A stretch of 64,000 bases of DNA from Roseibacillus sp. (GCA_022448985.1 JAKVCR010000016.1:62001-126000), one strand, 5' to 3'. Positions 34,536-43,503 are shown, numbered from the stretch's first letter. Program-made: numbers and translations. Notes: generated from the letters alone by a model not told the origin.

Positions 34536-34647
34536 GGTTCGGTTCGTTGGTGTTGATCTTTTGTCAGGGCCTTGGCAAGCGCATTGGGCATAGTCCACCC
34601 CGAAACCCGGGAAACAGAAGTTGGACCAATACACATATGAACCCGGA
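34536..34647 (-). promoter_or_regulatory. putative leucine attenuator region
   Basis: RNA between the leader peptide stop and leuA. On the minus strand TGGTCCAA (34628-34621) can pair with TTGGACCA inside the leader ORF (34693-34686), or its TCCA part with TGGA in GGTGGACTA (34599-34591). The same GGACTA can also pair with TAGTCC at the leader stop (34650-34645). Mutually exclusive pairings are expected for attenuation. A classical T-tract terminator was not found. Confidence 0.45.
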
Positions 34648-34701
34648 CTAGCGTCCGAGTCGCAGCACGAGAAGAAGAAGCGCCGTGGTCCAATTGCTCA
34701 T
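34648..34701 (-). CDS. leuL: leuA leader peptide
   Basis: Too short for the ORF track. ATG at 34699-34701 and TAG at 34648-34650 encode MSNWTTALLLLVLRLGR. Six of 17 residues are leucine, including four in a row, immediately upstream of leuA on the same strand (112 bp between stop and leuA start). This is the hallmark of an amino-acid attenuator: ribosome stalling at Leu codons when charged tRNA-Leu is scarce would change the RNA fold and allow leuA transcription. There is no good ribosome binding site, as for most genes here. Expression is inferred. Confidence 0.75.
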   Translation of the reverse strand: MSNWTTALLLLVLRLGR

Positions 34702-34854
34702 GGGTGGCACAACTCGCACGAGGCGAGCGCCCTGTCGAGGGAAAAGGATTACCCCCTTCCGCCGCCTCCCAAGGTGCCTGGAGGATCAAATTTCCCTTAG
34801 AGAATCCCGAAAACTCCCGCTTTCATTGCCTGTCGCCTTGCCGAACGGTCCGCC

Positions 34855-35694
34855 ATGCCCTTGCGTAAGGCCCTCCCCCGCCTTTTGCTCATGAATGATC
34901 CCGCTCGTCGTCGCACCTCGGACCTCATCAGGGATTGCCAACGCGTGCTGGTAGCCTTCTCTGGCGGAATCGACAGCACGCTCGTCCTCCGACTCGCCTA
35001 TCAGGAACTGGGTCAAAACGCGGTGGCCGTCACCGCGGTCTCGCCAAGCCTGGCCCGCAGCGACCTGGAAGCATCCCAGGACATCGCGCGTGAAATCGGA
35101 GCGACCCATGAACTGATCACGAGCAGTGAAACCGAGGATCCCCGCTACCAACGCAACGACCCCCAACGCTGCTACTTCTGCAAGAGCAACGTCTACCAAT
35201 CCCTTATCGACTACGCCGGCCGGGAGGGCTTCCCCTGGATCCTCGACGGCACTAACGCCGACGATCTCGGGGATCACCGGCCCGGCCTGCGGGCTGCCCG
35301 GGAACACGGTGTCCGTAGCCCCCTCCAGGAAGCTGGCATCGGAAAAGAGGCCATCCGGACCTGGGCCCGTGAGCTGGGCCTCTCTAACTGGAACCGCCCC
35401 GCCAATGCCTGCCTTTCTTCCCGGGTTCCCTACGGATCGGAGGTCACTCCCGAGAAACTGGCCCAGATCGAACAGGCCGAGGCCGCACTGCGCAAGCTGG
35501 GTTTCCGCGAGCTGCGAGTCCGCCATCACGACCAGGTCGCCCGCATTGAGGTGGGCAGGGACGAGCTCCCCCGGGCGGTAGAGCACGGCGAACACATCAT
35601 CTCCGCCATGAAGAAAGCAGGGTTTCCCTATGCGACCCTCGACCTCGCCGGATTCCGTTCCGGCAGTATGAATGACACCCTCAGGAAGAAATGA
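34855..35694 (+). CDS. larE: sacrificial sulfur transferase LarE
   Basis: Second enzyme of nickel-pincer nucleotide (NPN) cofactor synthesis: adenylates the P2CMN intermediate and converts its carboxylates to thioacids. 279 residues. The PP-loop ATP site is VAFSGGIDSTLV; the family blocks RCYFCKSNVY and DGTNADDLGDHRPG follow. The cysteine that serves as sulfur donor in the Lactobacillus enzyme corresponds to ACLSSRVPYG. An alternative start at 34891 (MNDPARRR) is equally plausible. The stop overlaps larB by 4 nt (ATGA). Confidence 0.92.
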   Translation: MPLRKALPRLLLMNDPARRRTSDLIRDCQRVLVAFSGGIDSTLVLRLAYQELGQNAVAVTAVSPSLARSDLEASQDIAREIGATHELITSSETEDPRYQRNDPQRCYFCKSNVYQSLIDYAGREGFPWILDGTNADDLGDHRPGLRAAREHGVRSPLQEAGIGKEAIRTWARELGLSNWNRPANACLSSRVPYGSEVTPEKLAQIEQAEAALRKLGFRELRVRHHDQVARIEVGRDELPRAVEHGEHIISAMKKAGFPYATLDLAGFRSGSMNDTLRKK

Positions 35695-36449
35695 GCCCCG
35701 AGCGCATTGAGAAACTGCTCAAGCAGGTTGCTGCCGGGGAGGTTTCCACTACAGAAGCCCTCGACAAACTGCGGGATCTGCCCTTCAGCGAGCTCGCTCA
35801 TACCACCCTCGATACCCACCGCGAACTACGCCAAGGCACTCCCGAGGTCGTCTATGGTGCAGGCAAGAGCGTGGAGCAACTGGTGGAGATTCTCGACCGG
35901 ATCTTCCAGTCCCACCAGCGCGCCCTCGCTACCCGGGTCAATCGGCGCAAGGCCCGCGCAGTGCAGGAGGCCCTGCCGGAAGCCAATTACAACAGCCTCT
36001 CCCGCCTTCTCACCCTCGGGGACCGCCCCGAGGCCCCGGCCCAGCCCTATGCGGTGGTGGCCTGTGCGGGCACTTCCGATCTTTCCGTGGCCGAGGAAGC
36101 CTCCCAGACCCTTGAGTTCCTCGGTCACCGCGTGGAGCGCCTCACAGACGTCGGCGTGGCCGGCCTTCATCGCCTGTTCGACAAGCTGGAGAAACTCCGC
36201 GGAGCACGCGTAATCCTCAGTGTGGCGGGGATGGAGGGCGCTCTCACCAGTGTAATCGGCGGGCTGGTAGCCTGCCCGGTCATCGGTATTCCCACCAGCG
36301 TGGGATACGGGGTCTCGCGGGGCGGGGAAACCGCCCTGCACGCCATGTTGTCCTCCTGCGCCTCCGGGGTGGCGGTGGTCAACATCGACAACGGGTTCGG
36401 GGCCGCCATGGTCGCCCGCGCAATCATGCGGACCGACCCCTCCGAGTGA
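35691..36449 (+). CDS. larB: NPN cofactor biosynthesis protein LarB
   Basis: Carboxylates and hydrolyses nicotinic acid adenine dinucleotide to P2CMN, the first NPN step. 252 residues; the C-terminal half is the NCAIR-mutase-like (PurE-like) domain with VVACAGTSDLSVAEEA, the VGVAGLHRL loop, SVAGMEGALTSVIGGL and GIPTSVGYGVSRGGETALHAML. The N-terminal 120 residues are the usual LarB extension. Translationally coupled to larE by ATGA overlap; larC follows after 54 bp. Confidence 0.94.
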   Translation: MSPERIEKLLKQVAAGEVSTTEALDKLRDLPFSELAHTTLDTHRELRQGTPEVVYGAGKSVEQLVEILDRIFQSHQRALATRVNRRKARAVQEALPEANYNSLSRLLTLGDRPEAPAQPYAVVACAGTSDLSVAEEASQTLEFLGHRVERLTDVGVAGLHRLFDKLEKLRGARVILSVAGMEGALTSVIGGLVACPVIGIPTSVGYGVSRGGETALHAMLSSCASGVAVVNIDNGFGAAMVARAIMRTDPSE

Positions 36450-36503
36450 GGGTGGACCGGGTTGAGGCTTTCCTTCCCCTCCATTCCCCGTTCCAATCGG
36501 TCC

Positions 36504-37730
36504 ATGCGCACGGCCTACTTCGACTGTATCGCGGGAGCGAGCGGGGATATGCTGCTGGGAGCTCTGGTGGATGCCGGGCTGCCCGCCCCCCGGCTGGAGA
36601 CAGAGCTCGCCAAGCTCCACCTCAAGGACTTCCACCTCCACATCGGTCGCGTCTCAAAGAATGCCTTCAGCGCCGTCAAGGTGGATGTCCATGTCCACGA
36701 CGACGCCCCGGAGCGCCATCTTGCCGACATCCGCAAGGTGGTGGAGGACAGCGATCTCTCTGATCATGTGAAGGAACGCGCGATCCGCATCTTCACCCGC
36801 ATCTGCGAGGCAGAGGCGGCAATCCATGATTCCACGGTCGACAAGGTCCACCTCCACGAAGTGGGCGGGGTCGATGCCATCGTTGATGTCTGCGGCACCC
36901 TTGCCGGTCTGGAAGCTCTCGGGATTGAACAGGTCCAGGTTTCGCCCTTTCCCCTGGGCCGCGGGTTCGTGACAGGAGCCCACGGCCAGATTCCCCTGCC
37001 AGCCCCCGCCGCCCTCGCCCTCATGAAAGGCTGTCCGGTTGCAGGCACCCGCATTGATGCCGAACTGGTCACCCCCACCGGGGCCGCCATTCTCTCGGAA
37101 GTGGCTGACAGCTTCGGGCCCATTCCCGCCCTGGCCCTCGATGCGATCGGATACGGCGCAGGCAGCAACGATCTCGAGATCCCCAACGTCCTGCGTCTCA
37201 TCCTCGGGGATGCGATGGGCACCTCTGGACTCCTCACCGAGACCCTCATACAACTGGAAACCAACCTCGACGATGAATCGCCGGAACTCGTGGGCCACCT
37301 CGCGGGCCACCTGATGGAAACTGGGGCGCTCGACGTTTCCGTCATTCCGGCCCAGATGAAAAAGGGCCGCCCCGGAGTCCTGCTCCAGGTCCTCGCCAAG
37401 CCCCAGCATGCTGATGCGCTTGAGCATCTCCTCTTCCACGAGAGTTCCACCCTCGGGGTGCGCCGCCAGGAAGTCCAACGGGACTCCCTTCCCCGCCGGA
37501 GCGAGGCCCTCGACACCAAGTTTGGCAAGATCCGGGTCAAGATCGCCACTCTTCCGGGAGGGCAGTCCCGCGTCACCCCGGAGTACGACGACTGCCGGGA
37601 GGCTGCCGGCAAGAGCGGAACCCCGCTCCGGGAAATTTACGATCAGGTCAGACATGAAGCTGCCCACGCCCTGAATCTCCCTCACTCCCACGGGCATGAT
37701 CCTTCCCATGATCACGACCATCACCACTAG
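36504..37730 (+). CDS. larC: NPN cofactor nickel insertase LarC
   Basis: CTP-dependent nickel insertion to finish the NPN cofactor. 408 residues from the ATG at 36504, preferred over the track start because it gives MRTAYFDCIAGASGDMLLG, the standard LarC N-terminus. Contains HLHEVGGVDAIVDVCG, FVTGAHGQIPLPAPA, LVTPTGAAIL, and the LarC2 part LIQLETNLDDESPELVGHL plus PAQMKKGRPGVLL. In Lactobacillus plantarum LarC is joined from two frames by programmed frameshifting; here a single frame encodes both. The C-terminus HSHGHDPSHDHDHHH is a His-rich nickel-binding tail. No LarA racemase is in the window. Confidence 0.94.
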   Translation: MRTAYFDCIAGASGDMLLGALVDAGLPAPRLETELAKLHLKDFHLHIGRVSKNAFSAVKVDVHVHDDAPERHLADIRKVVEDSDLSDHVKERAIRIFTRICEAEAAIHDSTVDKVHLHEVGGVDAIVDVCGTLAGLEALGIEQVQVSPFPLGRGFVTGAHGQIPLPAPAALALMKGCPVAGTRIDAELVTPTGAAILSEVADSFGPIPALALDAIGYGAGSNDLEIPNVLRLILGDAMGTSGLLTETLIQLETNLDDESPELVGHLAGHLMETGALDVSVIPAQMKKGRPGVLLQVLAKPQHADALEHLLFHESSTLGVRRQEVQRDSLPRRSEALDTKFGKIRVKIATLPGGQSRVTPEYDDCREAAGKSGTPLREIYDQVRHEAAHALNLPHSHGHDPSHDHDHHH

Positions 37731-37813
37731 GGCCTGAGGTTGAGGGTTCAAGGAGGCCGTTCCGCTGTTCCATTTTCCCGTTTCCTCCCCCCTGTCGCGG
37801 TGTAGCATCAGGC

Positions 37814-38182
37814 GTGCTCCAGATCGTATTCAACGAGATCAGTGCGGCCGAGATCTCCCGGCTCGGCACCCTGGAACAACTTGAACTCCTCGACGAGTTT
37901 CAGGTGAGCGAGGACGACCTTGCCCACCTGGGGGATGAGCGCTTCGGCAGGATTGAGAGGGATGGCAAGACGCTCTACCGGTTCCGCTCCCGTGACTGGC
38001 GCTTTTACTTCGAAGTGCTCGACGACCATGTGAAAGTCCACCGCGTCCTCCACAAGAACACCTTTCAGGACTTCATCTTCCGCTCCAAACTCCCCTTCGG
38101 TGCGGAAGACGAGGAACTCGCGCAATCCAAGCAGTTCTGGCGCCTCATCGACGAAGGACGCAATGCAAGACCGAGCGCCTGA
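37814..38182 (+). CDS. small protein with RelE-like toxin features
   Basis: 122 residues, GTG start. The central part DGKTLYRFRSRDWRFYFEVLDDHVKVHRVLHKNTFQDFIFR resembles the strand-rich core of RelE/ParE-type proteins (YRxRxGDYRxxFE, then VxVxxVxxR). The N-terminus MLQIVFNEISAAEISRLGTLEQLELL and the C-terminal extension are not typical. No antitoxin gene is adjacent, so a solitary role, perhaps regulatory, is likely. It follows larC by 83 bp on the same strand. The RelE link is a fold-level guess. Confidence 0.5.
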   Translation: MLQIVFNEISAAEISRLGTLEQLELLDEFQVSEDDLAHLGDERFGRIERDGKTLYRFRSRDWRFYFEVLDDHVKVHRVLHKNTFQDFIFRSKLPFGAEDEELAQSKQFWRLIDEGRNARPSA

Positions 38183-38251
38183 CGAAGGGCCCCGGCCTGA
38201 AAACAGAGCCCTGGACCCCAGTGCCTCGACCGCTGGAGGCGGGCGGGTACG

Positions 38252-39283
38252 TTAGCCTTCGTCCTTGGGCTTTTCGCCCTCTTCGTCCTTGGGCTTCTCC
38301 CCATCCTCGACCTTCTCTTCCGCATCGGCCTTCGGTTTGGGCTTGGCCTTCACCTTCGGCTTGTTGTCCTCCCGGTAGCGCAGGAAGAAGGCATGCTCGG
38401 CAGGCAACGGCTTGCCGCCACCGAGGGACTTTTTCCAGAGATCGCACATCGCAAGCCCCTCCTGCAGGAGAAAATACCCGGGGGAATTCGGATCCTCGTC
38501 CTCCGTGCCCCAGAGCTGGATGGCCAGCTTCACCTCTTCGTTAGCCTTGATGATGCGAAGGCAGGCAAGGGCCGCCGACTGGGTGAGCTCTTCCGAAGCT
38601 GTGTAGTCCGCGGTGACCGCCCCATTGAAGGCGATAAGGGCATCAGTGTCCCGACCCAGGCCCTCAAGGGCGAGTCCATGGCAGTATTTGAGCTGGGCCA
38701 GGTGCTCCCCGATCCACTGCTTCTTTTCCATGACTTCCGTGGCCAGGGCATCAAGGCGGGCCCAGCTCTTGGTGCGCACTGCATCCCAGACGGCATAGAC
38801 TTCCAGCTGGTTGCGCTGGTGCTCACGGACCAAGGCCCCGAACTGATAGACGTCGAGTAGCTTCTTAAGCGTGTCCAAGTCAAATATCTTGCGGCAGGTT
38901 TCCAGCTCGTAGAACCCTGCCAGGGTCCCGTAGTTGCCCTCGAGATTGTCGAGCTTGTCGAAGGCTTCCTTGCATGCCGCGAACTTGTCACGCGCCCCCC
39001 GGTAGTCGCGACTCTCATAGAGCTCCATGGCCTCCTTGAAGATAGGAGGCTCGAAGAAGTAGACCGACTTCACCTCGGTCTGCCTGATCCGGCTCCGGTT
39101 CAAGCTCTGCGGGGTGGTCTTATACTCGATCTGGGTTGAGCTCGCGGCCGTAATCCACACCTTCATGACGTCGTCCTGCTTGTTCACCGGCTCGGTGTAG
39201 ACGAGGAGAGCCAGAGCATCCGCGGCTGTGAGCCTGGCAAGGGAAGCTAAAAGGAAGATGGTCCCGAAAATCAGTTTTTTCAT
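38252..39283 (-). CDS. periplasmic helical-repeat protein of the Exb operon
   Basis: 343 residues with signal peptide MKKLIFGTIFLLASLARLTAAD. The body is helical with TPR-like segments (EAMELYESRDYRGARDKFAACKEAFDKL, GLALEGLGRDTDALIAFNGAV). It ends in a charged low-complexity tail with PKPKAD and repeated GEKPKDE. Last gene of the ExbB-ExbD-ExbD-TPR run, 39 bp after the 1000-residue TPR protein, so probably a periplasmic partner of that machine. No enzyme motif is visible. Confidence 0.7.
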   Translation of the reverse strand: MKKLIFGTIFLLASLARLTAADALALLVYTEPVNKQDDVMKVWITAASSTQIEYKTTPQSLNRSRIRQTEVKSVYFFEPPIFKEAMELYESRDYRGARDKFAACKEAFDKLDNLEGNYGTLAGFYELETCRKIFDLDTLKKLLDVYQFGALVREHQRNQLEVYAVWDAVRTKSWARLDALATEVMEKKQWIGEHLAQLKYCHGLALEGLGRDTDALIAFNGAVTADYTASEELTQSAALACLRIIKANEEVKLAIQLWGTEDEDPNSPGYFLLQEGLAMCDLWKKSLGGGKPLPAEHAFFLRYREDNKPKVKAKPKPKADAEEKVEDGEKPKDEEGEKPKDEG

Positions 39284-39322
39284 GGTTTCAGTCAGATTAA
39301 GCGTTCAGCGGTCAACAAGAGC

Positions 39323-42300
39323 CTATCTCCCCTCTTCCTCCTCCACGATCTTGGTAACCGAACTATGGTCCTCATACTGCTGGACAAGCTCTTGCACCTG
39401 CTCCCAGAGCTTCTTTTCCTCGTCCTTCATCTGCTTGAGAAGGTGCTTCGTGGAACTATGGAACGTGTAACCGATTTCATACGCCTGCTGGTGATCGTCC
39501 CCGGCATTGCGCTCCCATACCAGTTCCATGACCCGCTTCATGGAAGGGGCCGAGACCCTGATAAGGCCGGTGTAGCTGGCCCACGTCTTGTTGTAGGATG
39601 AGATCGCGTCTTCCCGCATCCCGCGTTTGTCATAGGACTGGGACAGTAAAAACGAGACCTCGGCCGCATAGCGGCGATAGCCTTCGGTGGTGAGGTATTC
39701 CTTGGAGCGGGTGGTCACGTCTTCCCAGTCGCCCTTGGCCGCCAGGATGGTGACAATCCGGTAGAGAGCCCGCTCCTGCTGTTTCTTCTGCGGAGCGTTC
39801 TTGAAGACATGCTCCAGGCTCTCCACCGCCTTGAGCTTCTCGGTCGGGCTCTGGGAGCTCCCGAGGATGTCCGCCAATCCGAAATTGGCATTAAACCGGT
39901 AGGACTGGTCTTCGCGACCCACCACTGCGTTGTAGTAGGACAGCGCCGCCCGGGGTGTCCCGGTTCTTTCCCGCAGGTAGTCACCGAGGCGCACGAGCAC
40001 ATAGTTGGTAAGCTGGGCGGGCTGAAACTCATTCTTCAGGTCGCGGAAAAGGACGCCGACCATGGCATCCGCAAGACGCTTGTCAGCGGGATTCTCCTCC
40101 TTGTCGGCCTTCTTGCTCTTCTCCTCAAACACCGTGATGAGCGCAATCCGCAGGAGAGCCTGGGCTTCCTTGTTGCCGGAGTCGATTCCGGGGAAGTTGT
40201 AATAGTGCTCCTTGAGCTCGTCCTCGTTGTGGTTCTCCAGATAGGCCCGGGTGTAGGAATTGATGGCCTCCTCCAGCCCAAAGGCCCCGGCCACCGCGGC
40301 AAGCTCTGCAATCACTCCCTGCAGCCGCTCAAGGGCTTCCTCTTCGCGACCCACCACCGTGAGGGGATGGACCCCGGCCACCGCGGTCTGCGCCTTGTAG
40401 GGCGAGGCCGATCCGTGATCCTTCCAGAACTCGTCGTAATAGGGAACGGCGTCCTCCACCCGCGGGTTCTCCGCCTTCCCCCGCTTTTCCTGCCCGAGCA
40501 GTCCGACGAGGTAGAAGAGGGATTCCCCTACCACGATGGTATTTTCACGGCGCTTGGCGAGTTCCATCGCCTTCTTGTAGTAGTCCTCCGCCGGATCCCA
40601 CTCTTCCTGCGTCTGAAAGACGTTGCCCTTCAGGTTGAACGCCATGTCCATGATATCGCTGTTGGGAAACTCGCTCTCGAGACGATTGAGCTTTACGAGG
40701 GCAGGATCGAGCTCGTCCTCGGCAAAGTGGCAGTTGGCCCGGTCATACAGCGCAAAGGGGAGGTAGATATTCTTGCCCGGATCCGGATACTTGGAGAGAA
40801 AGACGTCGAGAAGTTCGGCGGCCTTGGCCCAGTACTGGAGCCGGGAGAGGTTCGACCCCTGGAAGTAGAGCGCCGCCATGCGAAACTGGCTCTTCTCATA
40901 CATCTCCACGTGCTCGTCGAGAAACTTGCGGGCCGTGTCATACTGTCCCGTGTAATAGTAACTGCCGCCGAGAACATGAAGGCAGATGTCGTGCTGCTTG
41001 GAGGGCGCGGGCAGCTTGGGCAGCATGATCGTGGCCACCTCAATGCACTTCTCGTACTCCCCTTCCATGAAAAGGCTGGTCAGCATCATGCTGCGCACCG
41101 ACTCCACATGCTTGCTGTCGGGGAAGTCCTTAAGGAAAAGGCTCCCGTATTTCTCGGTCACCAGTACCTCCCCGATAATGGCGGAGGTCCGGACCAGGTT
41201 ATAGAGGTACTCCTCGCGCTTCTTGGACTTGTTGTAGTAGAGTTCCAGCTGCTCATAAGCGGCGAAAGCGCCTCGAACGTTCTTATATTGTTCGTGAATG
41301 TAGGCCGTGGCCGCAGTGGCGATCACCTCGTGAGGATCCCCCGAGCGCCACTGATTGTTCAGCTCCTCAAGGTCGGCCTCAAGAATCTCCTTATGGATCT
41401 GGCGGTTGCTTTGCGGCGGGTCCTGGAACTGGCGCTCGACAATGCCGATCTGGGCCAGGCGGGCCTTGATGTCGTCGATAGAGGCCTTGGTGCTGGGCAC
41501 AAGGGCATAGAGCTCAAAGGCGGAACGTTCCATTTCAGCATCCAGGGCATCGGCCGCCAGCTTCATAAATACCGGGGCGAAACTGTGCATCTTGAAGGGT
41601 TCGAGCTTGATGTCGGCCCGGTTCTTCCCGAGGAAGTCCATCAGGGCCTGCTCATTCTGCTTCTCGATAACCGCTTCCACCAGGGCCTGGAATCCCACCA
41701 TGATTCCCTCGTCGGGCGTGGGGAAGGTTTCCTTGTTATCGATCGCTATTTCAAGGTTCTCAATTCCACCGGGAACCTGGAAAAGCTTGAAGTGCGCCAT
41801 CGCCATGTTCACGTAAAAGGCGCCCCTCTGGTAGGTGTCCCGCTTTTTATCACGCTCCTGCAGGAATTTCTTGTACATCTTGATGGCAACCTCCCACTCC
41901 TGCGCGCCGATGGCAGCGTCCCCCCACTTGAGAAGGGACTTCTTGTGATAGTGGTTGAAGCTCCCCTGAGTAGCACCGTCCAAGCCCGCCCCCCCGGCAT
42001 TCTTATTGGGATACTTGGTATAGCACATCTTGAAGGACTCCATCGCCGCCTCCCACTGCCTGAGCTTCAGCTCGCAGTAGCCCTTATGGTACCAGAACCA
42101 GCCGAACTTCGGACCAAAGAGCGTCTTGGCTCGGCCGTCGTACTGGGCCACGGCCTTGGCGAGAATTGCATGGGCCTTGGCCCATTCCTTGGCGCGCATG
42201 GCGGTAAGCGAATTGGACCAGGCCGTATCGATCCCTCCCTGGGCAGACGACTTATCTGGCACGCAGACCGCGCAGAAAAGGGCCAGAAGCCCGCATAGCA

Positions 42301-42325
42301 TTCGGTTCTTGGTGAATTGAATCAT
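39323..42325 (-). CDS. large periplasmic TPR protein of the Exb operon
   Basis: 1000 residues from the ATG at 42323-42325; the N-terminus IQFTKNRMLCGLLALFCAVCVPDKSSAQ is a signal peptide. The rest is a long array of TPR-type helices spanning nearly the whole chain: FWYHKGYCELKLRQWEAAMESF, GDAAIGAQEWEVAIKMYKKFLQ, LGGSYYYTGQYDTARKFLDEHVEMY, NLKGNVFQTQEEWDPAEDYYKKAME, ALYRIVTILAAKGDWEDVTTRSKEYL, LLSQSYDKRGMREDAISSYNKTW. It probably forms a superhelical periplasmic scaffold working with the ExbB/ExbD motor. It is located 152 bp after exbD2. Similar large TPR proteins accompany ExbBD in Verrucomicrobia/Planctomycetes, to my recollection. No TonB is encoded nearby. Confidence 0.78.
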   Translation of the reverse strand: MIQFTKNRMLCGLLALFCAVCVPDKSSAQGGIDTAWSNSLTAMRAKEWAKAHAILAKAVAQYDGRAKTLFGPKFGWFWYHKGYCELKLRQWEAAMESFKMCYTKYPNKNAGGAGLDGATQGSFNHYHKKSLLKWGDAAIGAQEWEVAIKMYKKFLQERDKKRDTYQRGAFYVNMAMAHFKLFQVPGGIENLEIAIDNKETFPTPDEGIMVGFQALVEAVIEKQNEQALMDFLGKNRADIKLEPFKMHSFAPVFMKLAADALDAEMERSAFELYALVPSTKASIDDIKARLAQIGIVERQFQDPPQSNRQIHKEILEADLEELNNQWRSGDPHEVIATAATAYIHEQYKNVRGAFAAYEQLELYYNKSKKREEYLYNLVRTSAIIGEVLVTEKYGSLFLKDFPDSKHVESVRSMMLTSLFMEGEYEKCIEVATIMLPKLPAPSKQHDICLHVLGGSYYYTGQYDTARKFLDEHVEMYEKSQFRMAALYFQGSNLSRLQYWAKAAELLDVFLSKYPDPGKNIYLPFALYDRANCHFAEDELDPALVKLNRLESEFPNSDIMDMAFNLKGNVFQTQEEWDPAEDYYKKAMELAKRRENTIVVGESLFYLVGLLGQEKRGKAENPRVEDAVPYYDEFWKDHGSASPYKAQTAVAGVHPLTVVGREEEALERLQGVIAELAAVAGAFGLEEAINSYTRAYLENHNEDELKEHYYNFPGIDSGNKEAQALLRIALITVFEEKSKKADKEENPADKRLADAMVGVLFRDLKNEFQPAQLTNYVLVRLGDYLRERTGTPRAALSYYNAVVGREDQSYRFNANFGLADILGSSQSPTEKLKAVESLEHVFKNAPQKKQQERALYRIVTILAAKGDWEDVTTRSKEYLTTEGYRRYAAEVSFLLSQSYDKRGMREDAISSYNKTWASYTGLIRVSAPSMKRVMELVWERNAGDDHQQAYEIGYTFHSSTKHLLKQMKDEEKKLWEQVQELVQQYEDHSSVTKIVEEEEGR

Positions 42326-42477
42326 GACAAAGGAATTTCTAATATGGGTTGATCTTCTCTCAAAAACAGAGCCGCCCGGCAAGAACACCAACGCACGTGC
42401 TTGGTTTTTCTTAGATCCTGCCCCGGGAATCCATCAGAAAATCGCTGTATGGCAGCGAAGAAGGACGGGGCTATAAC

Positions 42478-42963
42478 CTATTTGTTCTGCTCATCCTGAG
42501 CCACCAGGTCAGTAAAGGTGACTGTAGTAATCTTATGCTTGGCGAGGTGGTTGAGCACATCGGACACCACCTGCTGCTCAGCCTCGGCCTCGACGTAAAC
42601 CTGAACCAGGGGCTTGTTGTTTCCCGCCTTGGCTGCCGCGGCATAGATCTCAAGGCGCTGGTCGAGAAGCGGAAGGGTCCGCTCGGTCCCCTGCGCTTCG
42701 GTATCGAGCAACTCCTGGGCCGCTCCCACGTTCGCGTAGATTTCCCCCCCTTGGCTGATCTTGATGAAAAACGGCTGGATATCCGGCTGGGCCTCCGAAG
42801 GGGCTGCGGAGGGCAGGGCCATGCTGTTATCCCGTTCCTTCTGCTTAATGGTAGTCGTCACCAGGAAATAGATGAGAAGTAAGAAACAGATATCAATGAG
42901 CGGAGAGATGCTCAACTCGGGCTCGTCCTCCTCGAGGTTCTCGGCGCGGCGATGTCTTGCCAT
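42478..42963 (-). CDS. ExbD/TolR-family protein 2
   Basis: 161-residue biopolymer transport protein, inner-membrane anchored. A single transmembrane helix carries the functional aspartate in ELSISPLIDICFLLLIYFLV, followed by a periplasmic domain (residues about 50-155). The second ExbD of the operon: it starts 22 bp after the first one. Two different ExbD subunits next to one ExbB suggest a heteromeric stator. Periplasmic sequence differs clearly from ExbD 1. Confidence 0.9.
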   Translation of the reverse strand: MARHRRAENLEEDEPELSISPLIDICFLLLIYFLVTTTIKQKERDNSMALPSAAPSEAQPDIQPFFIKISQGGEIYANVGAAQELLDTEAQGTERTLPLLDQRLEIYAAAAKAGNNKPLVQVYVEAEAEQQVVSDVLNHLAKHKITTVTFTDLVAQDEQNK

Positions 42964-42985
42964 GGGTTCGGATCTCCTTGCTACA

Positions 42986-43456
42986 CTAACTCTTGCGGGA
43001 CCAGAGGCTCACGAAAATGACCTCGTTTACTCCCGCGGCTGCGGCCGCGCGAATAACCCGGCGAACATAGGTGAAGTGAACCTTGCCATCTGCCCTGAGG
43101 TGCAGACGGGCCGTCTGGCCCTTGAGATCCCACTTCTCCTTTTCCTTCTTGATGAAATCCACCAGATCCTCGTCGTCAACGAAGATCTCCTTGCCATCCG
43201 CTCTTCGGAAACGGCCCTCCCCGGCGTGCTCATCGCTGTAAACGTTGACCACGATACGACCCATCTTGTCGTTCTGCTTCTCCGAGTAACGCGCAATCGG
43301 CACCTGCACCCTCTTATCCATCTCCACGATAATGAGGGTAGCGTTGACGATAAAGAAGATCAGCAGGAGGAATACCATGTCGATCATGGGCGACATGTCG
43401 ACCTTTGTATCATCGTCCTGCTCCTGCTGGACTGCGCGCAGTTTCGTAGAGGCCAT
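42986..43456 (-). CDS. ExbD/TolR-family protein 1
   Basis: 156 residues with the helix VDMSPMIDMVFLLLIFFIVNAT carrying the proton-relay aspartate, then a periplasmic ExbD domain ending VIFVSLWSRKS. Lies 47 bp downstream of exbB. It couples the proton motive force to a periplasmic partner. Confidence 0.92.
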   Translation of the reverse strand: MASTKLRAVQQEQDDDTKVDMSPMIDMVFLLLIFFIVNATLIIVEMDKRVQVPIARYSEKQNDKMGRIVVNVYSDEHAGEGRFRRADGKEIFVDDEDLVDFIKKEKEKWDLKGQTARLHLRADGKVHFTYVRRVIRAAAAAGVNEVIFVSLWSRKS

Positions 43457-43503
43457 TGTTCGGACTGATTCGGTTGCCGGGAAACAGGGACTCCCCCGTC
43501 CTT

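Noticed and set aside
39809-42298. Plus-strand ORF of 829 residues opposite the large TPR gene
   Set aside because: Shadow ORF caused by GC-rich codon structure on the other strand. Its translation is Leu/Val/Gly/His-rich without domains, whereas the minus strand has a signal peptide and clear TPR repeats.
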